Shown: piece by piece, positions 8,949 to 17,213 of the stretch
Numbering within the stretch: position 1 is the first letter of the stretch
Layout: each line of letters begins with the position of its first letter
Assembly: GCA_039029315.1 (NCBI GenBank)
Contig: JBCCGK010000113.1
Location: forward strand, 1 to 36,030
Length of the DNA: 36,030 bases
From: JBCCCJ01 sp039029315
GTDB taxonomy: Bacteria > Bacteroidota > Bacteroidia > J057
Reading direction: 5' to 3'
The notes under the pieces: model-generated
What the model saw: the letters and a program-made list of their open reading frames with translations, nothing else
Told to the model about the DNA's origin: nothing
Database searches by the model: none
Program-made: the position numbers and the translations under genes

Positions 8949-10565
8949 ATGTCTCTTTCTATTCCTGTTTTCGATCTTATCATCATTGTTCTCTATCTGG
9001 TTGGAATTGTTGTATTGGGAATCTATGCCAGTAGAGACATGCGTTCAACGGCCAGTGGATACTTCCTCGCAGGAAGATCCTTGAAGTGGCCTGTGATTGG
9101 AGCGGCCTTGTTTGCCTCCAATATTTCTACCATTCATTTGGTTGGCTTGGCTGCCTCTGGCTACAATGAAGGATTGGCCTGGGGCAATTATGAGTGGATG
9201 GCTACATTCGTTCTGATTTTGTTAGCCCTGATTTTTGCTCCCTTCTACTTCAAAAACAAAATCTCGACTGTTCCTGAGTTTTTGGAGAAGCGTTACAGTT
9301 CTTCGGCCCGAAGCTTCCTGGCCTTTATGGGCATCATTGGTGCTTTGTTTATCCATATTGGCATGAGCATTTATGCCGGAGCGGCAGTATTTGAACAGTT
9401 TTTTGGGATCAACGTCTATGTCTCTATCCTGATCATTTCTCTCCTGACTGCCATATATACCATCTTTGGCGGATTAAAGGCTGTAGTCGTTACAGAAACC
9501 ATACAGACTGTCCTTCTGTTACTAGGCTCAGTCATCATTACCATTTTTGCGATTTATGCGCTGGGAGATCATGGAATTACCTCATTTGCTGAATTCAAGG
9601 CCCAATTGAAACCCAAACAACTGTCCATGATTCATACGGACAATTCCCAAGGATTGGCCTGGTATGCCGTTTTGTTGGGCTATCCGGTCCTTGGCGTCTG
9701 GTATTGGTGTACAGATCAGACCATTGTTCAGCGGGTGCTTGGTGCGGAAACAGAACGAGATGCGCAGTTTGGGCCTTTATTTGCTGGTTTGCTGAAGATT
9801 CTGCCACTCTTCTTCCTGGTCCTCCCTGGCGTCATTGCTTATGTCTTGTTCAAGGATCAAATAGGAACGGATGCCAATTCTACCCTGCCTGTGCTGATCA
9901 CGGAATTGATTCCCACGGGATTGAAAGGCCTCATTTCGGCTGGCCTGCTGGCTGCCCTCATGAGTACCATTGCTGCAAGTCTGAACAGTTGTGGAACCCT
10001 GATAGCAGTGGACATTGTAGGGCGAATGCGGCCTCAAACCTCCGAATCAGATTTGCTGAGAATTGGAAAAATCAGTGCTGTGATTGTGATGTTACTGGCG
10101 ATGGCATGGTCTACTCAGGCAGGTCGATATACCAGTATTTTTGAAGCCATCAATGCCATTGCCGCAAGTCTGGCTCCTGGCATCACAACAGTTTTCTTGT
10201 TTGGGGTATTTTGGCGGCGAGGAACCAAAGAGGCTGCCATCTCTACCTTGATTTTTGGATTCAGTATGGGCGTGTTGATTTTCTTATTTGATTTGCCAGT
10301 GATTGGAACAGAACGCGTGCTTACAGATGTATGGGGCATAGGGCTTCTTATGCAGGCATGGTGGTCCTTCCTGATTTGTGTGGTCTTCTATATCATCGTT
10401 TCATTCTTGACCCCCAAACCATCTGCGGAATCTTTGGAAGGCATGATCTGGGATAAACCATCCGAAATATTCATTCCAGACCTCTCACGTGGATTGAAAG
10501 ATCCTCGAATGTTGGCCATCGGATTGCTCGGATTGATGCTACTCTTGTATGTACTGATTGGATAA
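8949..10565 (+). CDS. Sodium:solute symporter (SSS/SGLT family)
   Basis: 538 residues from the ATG at 8949; an upstream TTG eight codons earlier is less likely. The protein is highly hydrophobic with about 13-14 membrane segments, beginning LIIIVLYLVGIVVLGIYASR. It has SGLT-type motifs: FASNISTIHLVGLAASGYNE in the second helix region, the YTIFGGLKAVVVTE segment of the Na+-site helix, and WYWCTDQTIVQRVLGA, which is characteristic of sugar transporters in this family. It should use the sodium gradient to import a monosaccharide or related solute across the inner membrane. Lying downstream of the sulfatase on the same strand, it is a good candidate to take up the sugar released by that cassette (inference). 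It converges with dxr. Confidence 0.93.
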   Translation: MSLSIPVFDLIIIVLYLVGIVVLGIYASRDMRSTASGYFLAGRSLKWPVIGAALFASNISTIHLVGLAASGYNEGLAWGNYEWMATFVLILLALIFAPFYFKNKISTVPEFLEKRYSSSARSFLAFMGIIGALFIHIGMSIYAGAAVFEQFFGINVYVSILIISLLTAIYTIFGGLKAVVVTETIQTVLLLLGSVIITIFAIYALGDHGITSFAEFKAQLKPKQLSMIHTDNSQGLAWYAVLLGYPVLGVWYWCTDQTIVQRVLGAETERDAQFGPLFAGLLKILPLFFLVLPGVIAYVLFKDQIGTDANSTLPVLITELIPTGLKGLISAGLLAALMSTIAASLNSCGTLIAVDIVGRMRPQTSESDLLRIGKISAVIVMLLAMAWSTQAGRYTSIFEAINAIAASLAPGITTVFLFGVFWRRGTKEAAISTLIFGFSMGVLIFLFDLPVIGTERVLTDVWGIGLLMQAWWSFLICVVFYIIVSFLTPKPSAESLEGMIWDKPSEIFIPDLSRGLKDPRMLAIGLLGLMLLLYVLIG

Positions 10566-10577
10566 CGGGAAATTGAG

Positions 10578-10634
10578 CACAGAGGAACTGAGGCATCGAA
10601 CAGGTAGCTGTCTCTATGGCTTGTTTCCTCTGTG
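10578..10634. terminator. Long-loop inverted repeat between convergent genes
   Basis: CACAGAGGAA (10578-10587) and TTCCTCTGTG (10625-10634) are perfect 10-bp inverted arms with a 37-nt loop, starting 12 bp after the symporter stop. The position fits a transcription end signal for the symporter gene, but no U-tract follows, so a plain intrinsic terminator is not clearly supported. Confidence 0.35.
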
Positions 10635-10653
10635 TCTGATCACATGACAGAAC

Positions 10654-10789
10654 CAGCAATTTTGCTGCTCACCAGCCAGTCCCCGCAGGAGAAGGGGACT
10701 AGGAGGAGTGAAGTTGCTTTTCAGCAGAAATTGGCCCTGCGGGAAGTCCCCGTGTCGAAGATTCCGACTTGTCGGAAAAGGGACGGGCC
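10654..10789. other. Densely structured intergenic region downstream of dxr
   Basis: Several perfect stems lie close together: CAGCA/TGCTG (about 10654-10667), AGTCCCC (10678-10684) / GGGGACT (10694-10700), GTCCC (about 10746-10750) / GGGAC (about 10780-10784), with GGCCC / GGGCC outside and TTCCGAC/GTCGGAA (10762-10777) inside. CCCGCAGG and CCTGCGGG (within 10682-10744) can also pair with each other. It may be the 3' end of the dxr transcript, or a REP-like palindromic element. Confidence 0.35.
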
Positions 10790-10837
10790 AGCGTGAGGGG
10801 GTTCCAGGACGAAATGGAATTGCTCAGACCTCAACAA

Positions 10838-12001
10838 TCAAACCATTGAAGCAATTTTGCTTTCCACCCACCTTCTCGTCTCAGCATCTGATTCTAATAA
10901 ATCCTCCAATCCCGGCTGTTCAATGAAATGGACAGCTTGCATCGCCGCTTCATTGAGATCCCCAATCCCTGTGAACGAAATTTTCTCTTCCAAAAAAGCA
11001 CGATTGGTGATCTCATTGGCCGCGTTCAGGACACAAGGAGTATTGCCGCCTTTTTCCAATGCTTCGAAAGCGAGGGCCAGATTTTTGAACACAGAAGTAT
11101 CCACCTGTTCAAAAGTCAAGGAAGGATAGGCAGGAAAGCCAAATCTCGGAAATGTGTTTTTCAAGCGTTGAGGATAAGCCATCGCGTACTGAATGGGCAG
11201 CTTCATATCCGGGAGGCCCATTTGTGCTTTCATGCTGCCATCTTCAAATTGCACAATGGAATGGATAATACTCTGTGGATGCACGATGACATCGATTTGT
11301 TCATTCTCCAGATCGAAAAGCCATTTGGCTTCGATCACTTCAAGCCCTTTATTCATCATGCTGGCTGAATCGATGGTGATTTTTGCACCCATGTCCCAAT
11401 TGGGATGTTTCAGGGCCTGAGCGGGTGTAACTTGTTGGAGTTGCTCAAGCGAATATCCACGAAACGGACCGCCAGAAGCTGTCAGATAGATTTTTTCGAT
11501 CGGATTGCTTTGTTCTCCGACCAGACATTGGAATAGAGCAGAGTGCTCGCTGTCTACAGGAATGATGTCCACCCCTTGCTGTCGTGCGCGTCCCGTAACA
11601 ATTTCTCCAGCAACCACTAGGGTTTCCTTATTGGCGAGGGCAATGGGTTTGCCACTGTCAATCGCTTGAAGAGTCGGTTTTAAGCCCGCAAACCCTACCA
11701 GAGCAGTCAACACCATATCTGTCTCAGCCAAGGTCATCGATGCTACCAGGGCGTCTTGTCCAGCGTGAACTTCTATGTCGAGACCTTCTAAGCCATGCTT
11801 GACTTCGAGATATTTGTCTGGATCGGCGATGACAACCCATGTGGGCCGAAACCTTCGTGCCTGTTCAATGAGCAAACTGGCATTTCGGTTTGCTGTCAGA
11901 ACTGACACATCAAAAGATTCTGGCGCTTGCTCAATCACGTCGAGCGCTTGGGTACCGATGGAACCCGTTGAACCAAGGATGGCAATAGACTTGTTAGACA
12001 T
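10838..12001 (-). CDS. dxr: 1-deoxy-D-xylulose 5-phosphate reductoisomerase
   Basis: 387 residues, the usual length. It converts 1-deoxy-D-xylulose 5-phosphate to 2-C-methyl-D-erythritol 4-phosphate with NADPH, the committed step of the MEP isoprenoid pathway, in the cytoplasm. Visible motifs: the NADPH loop ILGSTGSIG (residues 8-16), LANKETLVVAGE, the metal/substrate segment PVDSEHSALFQC, the flexible loop SGGPFRGYSLEQ, and TIDSASMMNKGLEVIEA. The start is MSNKSIAILG and needs no adjustment. A perfect TAnnTTTG box on the minus strand 37 bp upstream suggests its own promoter, separate from the PHP gene upstream. In many Bacteroidota dxr is followed by the RseP-type protease gene; here it faces the convergent symporter gene. 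Confidence 0.97.
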   Translation of the reverse strand: MSNKSIAILGSTGSIGTQALDVIEQAPESFDVSVLTANRNASLLIEQARRFRPTWVVIADPDKYLEVKHGLEGLDIEVHAGQDALVASMTLAETDMVLTALVGFAGLKPTLQAIDSGKPIALANKETLVVAGEIVTGRARQQGVDIIPVDSEHSALFQCLVGEQSNPIEKIYLTASGGPFRGYSLEQLQQVTPAQALKHPNWDMGAKITIDSASMMNKGLEVIEAKWLFDLENEQIDVIVHPQSIIHSIVQFEDGSMKAQMGLPDMKLPIQYAMAYPQRLKNTFPRFGFPAYPSLTFEQVDTSVFKNLALAFEALEKGGNTPCVLNAANEITNRAFLEEKISFTGIGDLNEAAMQAVHFIEQPGLEDLLESDAETRRWVESKIASMV

Positions 12002-12037
12002 GTGTGTTGTGAGGGATAAAAGAGGAGATCATAAAAC

Positions 12038-12045
12038 CAAAAGTA
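12038..12045 (-). promoter_or_regulatory. Candidate -7 box for dxr
   Basis: The minus strand reads TACTTTTG, a perfect match to the Bacteroidota consensus TAnnTTTG, 37 bp upstream of the dxr start. A clear -33 TTTG is not visible at the expected distance, so this is tentative. Confidence 0.4.
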
Positions 12046-12105
12046 ATCTGATCGATTGAAATAAAAAACTGTTGACAATTGATTTTGTTTCACATGAAGT
12101 CAATG

Positions 12106-12978
12106 TCAATCGGTCTTTTCCATCTCGATTCCTTCTCGTGTGAACGGGACTGCCCTCCACCCCTTATTGTCCAGGATCATTAATTTCTGAAAGCCTATCT
12201 CTAGAAGAAGGTCTGCCATCTCCTGAAACTGAGCATCAATCTCCCGCGGATGATGAGAATCTGAATTCAAACAAATGGGAATGCCAAACTGATGCAATTC
12301 TTTGAGAATCCACAGAGAAGGGTAGGGCTCTGGCAATTTTTTCTTATAGATCCCACGGGTATTCACTTCAACGATGGCTTTTGTTTGCCGGATGGTGTCC
12401 AATGTTTCTCTGACTGCCTGACGATACCATTTGCTATCCTCGGAAAAGAGATGTTCAGAATGATTGTGCAGTTTGATTTTGTCAATATGTCCAATGACAT
12501 CTGGACACGCCTCTTCAACCATCTGACGAATAAGCGCATAGTACCGTCTGACAGCGGCCTCTATATCTCCATGCCAGAGATCAGTCAAGCCTTTAAGAAA
12601 ATGTGATTTGCTTCCATCAATTCCCCAGTGTTCTCCATCCTCAAAGCGATCAACAAAATGTACAGACCCTACAGTATAATCGAGCTGTGCTTCCAGAATA
12701 TAGTCAGTCCTGGGGCTGATGACATCCGGAATATAATCTACTTCCAGACCAGCAAAAACAAGAAGTTGCTCCCTGTATGTCTGCTGGAAAGTTCGTATTT
12801 CATCCACATAAGTAGCAAGCTGATTGAGATCCATGCTCCAGGCATTCTCAAAGTCTACAGGCGCATGGGAGGAGCAGCCAAAAGCATAGAATCCTTTTTG
12901 GATGGCAGCTTGGAGATGAGCATCTATGGGAAACTTGCCGTCGCAGTATTCGCTATGGCTATGATAATTTGTCCACAT
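12106..12978 (-). CDS. PHP-domain phosphatase, histidinol-phosphatase (HisJ/HisK)-like
   Basis: 290 residues from the ATG at 12978. The frame opens 11 codons earlier (MFLDLCLTNCL) but the PHP domain begins immediately after the inner Met (MWTNYHSHSEYCDGKF), so that start is preferred. Motif 1 HSHSEYCDGK, the GCSSHAPVDFENAW segment, the GLEVDYIPD segment, DYTVGSVHFVD, DVIGHIDKIKLHN, EVNTRGIYKK and LNSDSHHPREI supply the His/Asp/Glu ligands of the trinuclear metal site of PHP phosphatases. Within PHP proteins this layout is that of the stand-alone histidinol-phosphatases (histidine biosynthesis). No other his gene is nearby, so the substrate assignment is probable but not certain. It is divergent from the thiolase operon and followed by dxr 104 bp downstream. 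Confidence 0.82.
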   Translation of the reverse strand: MWTNYHSHSEYCDGKFPIDAHLQAAIQKGFYAFGCSSHAPVDFENAWSMDLNQLATYVDEIRTFQQTYREQLLVFAGLEVDYIPDVISPRTDYILEAQLDYTVGSVHFVDRFEDGEHWGIDGSKSHFLKGLTDLWHGDIEAAVRRYYALIRQMVEEACPDVIGHIDKIKLHNHSEHLFSEDSKWYRQAVRETLDTIRQTKAIVEVNTRGIYKKKLPEPYPSLWILKELHQFGIPICLNSDSHHPREIDAQFQEMADLLLEIGFQKLMILDNKGWRAVPFTREGIEMEKTD

Positions 12979-12996
12979 GAGGCAATTGGTCAGGCA

Positions 12997-13004
12997 CAAA
13001 TCTA
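12997..13004 (-). promoter_or_regulatory. Candidate -7 box for the PHP gene
   Basis: The minus strand reads TAGATTTG, matching TAnnTTTG, 18 bp upstream of the chosen ATG at 12978. The short distance to the start supports the inner start codon over the longer frame, whose first codon (13009-13011) would lie upstream of this box. The -33 element is unclear. Confidence 0.4.
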
Positions 13005-13046
13005 AAAACAAATTTTAGGAAAATATTTATATCAAAATCTTTTCCT

Positions 13047-13054
13047 TACTTTTG
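13047..13054 (+). promoter_or_regulatory. Candidate -7 box for the beta-oxidation operon
   Basis: TACTTTTG matches TAnnTTTG exactly and ends 28 bp before the thiolase ATG. The same octamer occurs upstream of dxr. The -33 region is A+T-rich without an exact TTTG. Together with the minus-strand box at 12997 it forms a divergent promoter region. Confidence 0.45.
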
Positions 13055-13082
13055 TCTAGAACTAGAAATCAACTCTCACAAT

Positions 13083-14285
13083 ATGGAAGCTTATATTTAT
13101 GATGCGATCCGAACGGTTCGTGGCAAAGGCAACAAAAAAGGAGCCTTGATGGGGTTTACGCCTACTTATCTCTCAACTACCCTGCTGAAAGAGCTCAAGG
13201 AAAAGCATGATTTGGACACCGATTTGATTGAGGACGTCATCCTTGGATGTGTTACCCAAATTATGGACCAAGGGGCGAATATTGCCAAAACTGCTGCACA
13301 ACAGTCTGGCTATGGAGACCATCTGTGTGGGGTAACCCTGAATCGTTTTTGTGGATCTGGACTGGAAGCCGTGAATCAGGCAGCGGCCTCTGTGAGAGCT
13401 GGATTTTCCAATATGTTGATTGCTGGGGGAGTTGAAAGTATGTCCCGTGTCAAAATGGGATCAGATGGAGGAGCGTTGTTGATGGATCCGGCTGTTGCGC
13501 TTCCCGGACATGCCATCCCGCAGGGCATTTCAGCAGATTTGATTGCTACAAAATATGGATTTAGCAGATCAAATGTAGATGAATTTGCCTATACTTCTCA
13601 AATGCGTGCTTCTGAAGCCGAGAAATTGGGAAATTTTCCTTCTAGAGTAACCATCAAGGATGTGAATGGGCTGGTGGCCCTGGATACCGATGAAAATATC
13701 CGGCCGCAAACCACCGTAGACGGATTGGGCAACCTCAAGCCTTCTTTCGAAATGATGGGCAAAATGGCTGGATTCGATGCCGTTGCAATTGACCGATACC
13801 CTGAAGTAGAACGAATCAATCATGTACATCATGCAGGAAATTCTTCTGCAATTGTAGATGGGGCAGCAGTTGCATTGATCGGCAACAAGGAAGCCGGCGA
13901 TCAATTGGGATTGACGCCCAGGGCCAAAATCAAAGCAGCAGCGGTATATGGGACAGACCCAACCATGATGTTGGTAGGGCCAGCTCCGGCCAGTCGAAAA
14001 GCCTTGAAGCAGGCAGGCATGGAGAAAGGAGATATCGACCTCTTCGAAGTGAATGAAGCATTTGCCGTAGTGCCAATGCGATTCATGCAGGACCTCGGCG
14101 TTCCTCATGACAAAGTCAATGTCAATGGAGGAGCAATCGCTTTGGGACACCCGCTTGGCGCGACAGGTTGTATGCTACTTGGTACACTTCTGGATGAGCT
14201 GGAGCGACAAGACAAATCTACCGGACTTGTTACCCTGTGTATCGGAGGCGGAATGGGCATCGCAACCATTATCGAGAGAGTGTAA
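13083..14285 (+). CDS. Acetyl-CoA C-acyltransferase (thiolase)
   Basis: 400 residues, standard thiolase length. Cleaves 3-ketoacyl-CoA with CoA to acetyl-CoA and a shortened acyl-CoA, the last step of beta-oxidation. The nucleophilic Cys90 lies in LNRFCGSGLEAVNQA; the NEAFA loop (FEVNEAFAVVPM), the catalytic His in GGAIALGHPLGATGC, and the C-terminal proton-donor Cys in LCIGGGMGIA are all present, so it should be active. The hydratase/dehydrogenase gene follows 47 bp downstream with no terminator between, the FadA/FadB or FadI/FadJ arrangement with the thiolase first. A TAnnTTTG promoter box precedes it. A purely biosynthetic acetoacetyl-CoA thiolase is less likely because of the partner gene. 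Confidence 0.95.
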   Translation: MEAYIYDAIRTVRGKGNKKGALMGFTPTYLSTTLLKELKEKHDLDTDLIEDVILGCVTQIMDQGANIAKTAAQQSGYGDHLCGVTLNRFCGSGLEAVNQAAASVRAGFSNMLIAGGVESMSRVKMGSDGGALLMDPAVALPGHAIPQGISADLIATKYGFSRSNVDEFAYTSQMRASEAEKLGNFPSRVTIKDVNGLVALDTDENIRPQTTVDGLGNLKPSFEMMGKMAGFDAVAIDRYPEVERINHVHHAGNSSAIVDGAAVALIGNKEAGDQLGLTPRAKIKAAAVYGTDPTMMLVGPAPASRKALKQAGMEKGDIDLFEVNEAFAVVPMRFMQDLGVPHDKVNVNGGAIALGHPLGATGCMLLGTLLDELERQDKSTGLVTLCIGGGMGIATIIERV

Positions 14286-14332
14286 TGCGGTCATTGTATT
14301 CATTTGAAACCTTCAATAAATCATAAAAAACA

Positions 14333-16483
14333 ATGGAAGCAACTTCCATCAAAAACGATATTCTTTCCTATTCCGTAGATCAGGACGGCATTGCGTTGAT
14401 CACGATCGATATGGTCAATCACCCGGCCAACCTGTTCAATAACGACTTTTTCCCAGCATACTTTGAGGCGGCTTCTGCTGCCATCAAGGATAGCGCTGTT
14501 AAGGGAGTCATTGTGACTTCTGCCAGACGGATGTTCATGGCAGGTGGAGATTTGCGGTTTTTGGCCAGGCCATTGGAGAATCCTGAAGAATTTTTCAATG
14601 GAGCCATGGAGATGCATCGTGGATTTCGAGAACTGGAAACCTCTGGAAAACCCTTTGTAGCAGCGATTAATGGAACGGCTCTTGGTGGAGGATTGGAACT
14701 GGCACTTACCTGCCACCATCGAATCTGTCTCAATCATTCCAAGATCAAGATAGGATTTCCAGAAGTCAAGGTTGGGCTGTTTCCAGGAGGAGGAGGCACT
14801 TCCAAGGCTCCGTATCTCATGGGATTACAGAATGGATTGACCTATTTGTTGCAGGGGATCGAAGCCCGTCCCCCCAAGGCACTCAAGGATAAGCTCATCG
14901 ATGCTGTGGTAGAATCTACAGAAGAATTGATTCCTGCTGCCAAGGCATGGATTCTTGCCAATCCGAACCCGGTTCAAGCCTGGGACAATAAAAAGCACAG
15001 AATTCCCGGAGGAGGGTTGATGACCCCCAATGGAGCACAAATCATGGCTGGAGGCATTGGGAATTTGCGCAAAATGACACACGGAAATTATCCTGGAGCC
15101 AATTTCGTCATGAGTGTTGTGTATGAAGGGATGCAGATGCCAATAGACAGAGCACTGGAAGTTGAGGCCAGATATTTCACCAAAGTATTGCAAACCAAAG
15201 AAGCCAGAAATATGATCCGTACGGGCTTCTTTGCCATTGGAGAAGCGCGCAAAGGCAAAGTGAAACCCCAGGGATATGACAAATTTGAAGTAGGGAAACT
15301 CGGGATTCTGGGAGCAGGAATGATGGGAGCAGGGATTGCCTATGTATCTGCCCTGAGCGGGATGGATGTGGTACTGAAAGATGTGTCGATGGAGGGAGCA
15401 GAGAAAGGAAAGGAGTATTCCAGAGGTTTGTTAAAGAAGCGCATCAGCAAAGGAAGAACCAGCCAGGAAAAAGCAGACGCAGTACTCGAAAAAATCACCC
15501 CAACTGATGATCCTTCTGCTGTGGAAGGATGTGATTTGGTCATAGAAGCAGTATTTGAAAATCCAGATCTCAAGGCAACTGTAACCAAACAAACCGAAGC
15601 TGTATTGGGCGAGGATAAAATATATGCTTCCAACACCTCTACGATTCCGATCACCCAATTGGCCAAGGCTTCTGAAAGACCTGAAAACTTCATTGGGCTC
15701 CATTTTTTCTCGCCAGTAGACAAGATGCCATTGGTGGAGATCATCGTCGGAGAGAAAACTTCTGACAGGACGATTGCAGCAGGGGTGGATTATGTAACTG
15801 CCATCAGGAAGGTTCCCATTGTTGTAAATGACAGTAGAGGATTTTTTACCTCCAGAGTCTTTGGAACCTTTACCGGAGAAGGCTTGTTTTTGTTGGAAGA
15901 GGGGGTTCCGGCTGCCATGATTGAAAACATCACACGCACAAAGGGAATGCCTGTTGGTCCACTTGCCGTCTCTGATGAAGTGTCTTTGACCCTGGGTATC
16001 CATGTCATGGAAAGCGATCCGCGTCTCCAGGAAATTCCGGATATGCAGCGAATCTACAAGCTTCAAAAGATGTTGGTGGAGGAACATGGAAGGAAAGGCA
16101 AAAAAGAAGGAGCTGGATTCTACGAATATCCACAAGGAGGAAAGAAGTTTCTCTGGCCAAAGCTGTCTGAGATTTTTAACTCCAATCCGGATACCCTGGA
16201 CAAAGAAACCATTGCCAAACGCATTCTTCACAGGCAGGCCCTCGAAAGCTACAGATGCCTGGATGAGGGCGTTCTACGTTCTGCCAAAGACGGTGATATC
16301 GGGTCCATTCTTGGATGGGGATTCCCGATTTATACAGGCGGGGCAATTTCCTATATTCAGTATGTGGGCATGAAGCAGTTCGTTGCCGAATGTGATGAAT
16401 TACGAGATCGATTTGGGGTGCGATTTACAGTGCCCGATAGCTTGAGGGAAATGGCTGAATCAGGCAAAACCTTTTACGAATAA
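14333..16483 (+). CDS. Bifunctional enoyl-CoA hydratase / 3-hydroxyacyl-CoA dehydrogenase
   Basis: 716 residues, matching the FadB/FadJ multifunctional subunit. The N-terminal crotonase domain (about 1-190) has the oxyanion segment TALGGGLELAL with E122 and the second catalytic E144 in GFPEVKVGLFPGGGG. The NAD-binding 3-hydroxyacyl-CoA dehydrogenase domain starts near 320 with LGILGAGMMGAGIAY (glycines 327-334). The catalytic His457 lies in GLHFFSPVDKMP, and two C-terminal dehydrogenase lobes follow. It hydrates trans-2-enoyl-CoA and oxidises the 3-hydroxyacyl-CoA with NAD+; the product feeds the thiolase encoded upstream, probably in one complex. A strong terminator closes the operon 45 bp after the stop. 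Confidence 0.95.
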   Translation: MEATSIKNDILSYSVDQDGIALITIDMVNHPANLFNNDFFPAYFEAASAAIKDSAVKGVIVTSARRMFMAGGDLRFLARPLENPEEFFNGAMEMHRGFRELETSGKPFVAAINGTALGGGLELALTCHHRICLNHSKIKIGFPEVKVGLFPGGGGTSKAPYLMGLQNGLTYLLQGIEARPPKALKDKLIDAVVESTEELIPAAKAWILANPNPVQAWDNKKHRIPGGGLMTPNGAQIMAGGIGNLRKMTHGNYPGANFVMSVVYEGMQMPIDRALEVEARYFTKVLQTKEARNMIRTGFFAIGEARKGKVKPQGYDKFEVGKLGILGAGMMGAGIAYVSALSGMDVVLKDVSMEGAEKGKEYSRGLLKKRISKGRTSQEKADAVLEKITPTDDPSAVEGCDLVIEAVFENPDLKATVTKQTEAVLGEDKIYASNTSTIPITQLAKASERPENFIGLHFFSPVDKMPLVEIIVGEKTSDRTIAAGVDYVTAIRKVPIVVNDSRGFFTSRVFGTFTGEGLFLLEEGVPAAMIENITRTKGMPVGPLAVSDEVSLTLGIHVMESDPRLQEIPDMQRIYKLQKMLVEEHGRKGKKEGAGFYEYPQGGKKFLWPKLSEIFNSNPDTLDKETIAKRILHRQALESYRCLDEGVLRSAKDGDIGSILGWGFPIYTGGAISYIQYVGMKQFVAECDELRDRFGVRFTVPDSLREMAESGKTFYE

Positions 16484-16527
16484 AGGGTTTTTTAAACTCA
16501 TCTTCGGTTAGAGATGAAATATATGTG

Positions 16528-16561
16528 AGACCATTCCTTTTGCAGGGATGGTCTTTTGTTT
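16528..16561 (+). terminator. Intrinsic terminator of the thiolase-hydratase/dehydrogenase operon
   Basis: AGACCATTCC (16528-16537) pairs with GGGATGGTCT (16545-16554) in a 10-bp stem with one G-U pair and a 7-nt loop, followed by TTTGTTT. It sits 45 bp after the operon's last stop codon. Confidence 0.8.
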
Positions 16562-16570
16562 CCGTTGTTT

Positions 16571-16737
16571 TTAGACACTGTTTGAATGTCATCCTATGTT
16601 TTTGTTATGCCCCTTTTTTGGCCCTTCTTCCTTGCAGAACTCCTCATTCAGCTTGACGATATTGTGAATGTTGCACCTTGAAAGGCCAAAAAATGATCTA
16701 TAACAATTTTCATAATCAAAACTCGAACAATCTCTTG
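16571..16737 (+). repeat. MITE-like 161-bp repeat, diverged copy B
   Basis: Bases 16574-16734 are exactly 161 bp long, as in the other two copies, with degenerate ends GACACTGTTT and GAACAATCTC. The left flank is TTA and the right flank TTG. Internal stretches align in the same order and orientation as copy A, for example GTTTTTGTTATGCCCCTTTT against TTTTTGTATGCGTCTTTT, and the A-run followed by ATCTATAACAATTTTC near the right end. The centre is replaced by a different palindrome, TTTTTGGCCCTT / AAAGGCCAAAAA. It looks like an older, decayed insertion just after the terminator. Confidence 0.6.
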
Positions 16738-16867
16738 GGAAAATAAAGGAAATGGTCTCTTATGGCCTTGGGCATCCCATACAAATGAGTTACCCAACTA
16801 TTTATGTCCAGAGCAAGGAATGAGTGCTCAAACAAGGAGATTCTGATTACTCCCTGCGATCAGTCTC

Positions 16868-17212
16868 TTAATGATCCTGCTCAGGTGAATGACCGATTTT
16901 TTTTACTTGATTATTCAAGTGGTTCATCCTGCCTTGATGACCAATATACCAGTAGATCAGTCCATAGATCAGAAGGCATAAAATAATGGAGACAATGAGT
17001 AGCAGGAGGCGTAATTCAGGTGACATAAGGTCTCCCCAAACGCGAACAATAAGTCGATGAATCACCCACAAAAATCCCCAGGCCATCACAGTCAGCAACA
17101 TCCATTTGCTTCCTGAAGATTTACTGTATCGCTGAATGTGTTGATGAAGAAACAACAGCATCAGGCCTGGACCAATAATCACAATACAGATAATCAGGAT
17201 GCCTAAAATCAT
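16868..17212 (-). CDS. Small membrane protein of unknown function
   Basis: 114 residues with three probable membrane segments: ILGILIICIVIIGPGLMLLF (about 2-21), WMLLTVMAWGFLWVIHRL (about 37-54) and LLLLIVSIILCLLIYGLIYW (about 69-88). The tail is charged and His/Asn/Gln-rich. No family is recognised. Its start lies one base beyond the stop of the crotonase gene, so the two are almost certainly co-transcribed and translationally coupled. It may assist a membrane-associated process linked to acyl-CoA metabolism, but this is only a neighbourhood guess. Confidence 0.7.
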   Translation of the reverse strand: MILGILIICIVIIGPGLMLLFLHQHIQRYSKSSGSKWMLLTVMAWGFLWVIHRLIVRVWGDLMSPELRLLLLIVSIILCLLIYGLIYWYIGHQGRMNHLNNQVKKIGHSPEQDH

Positions 17213-17213
17213 A

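Noticed and set aside
9595..10144. Frames of up to 146 codons inside the symporter gene on both strands
   Set aside because: Shadows of a clear membrane transporter; no independent motifs.
13569..16231. Long antisense frames (up to 266 codons) opposite the beta-oxidation genes
   Set aside because: Explained by codon bias of the sense genes, whose active-site motifs are complete.
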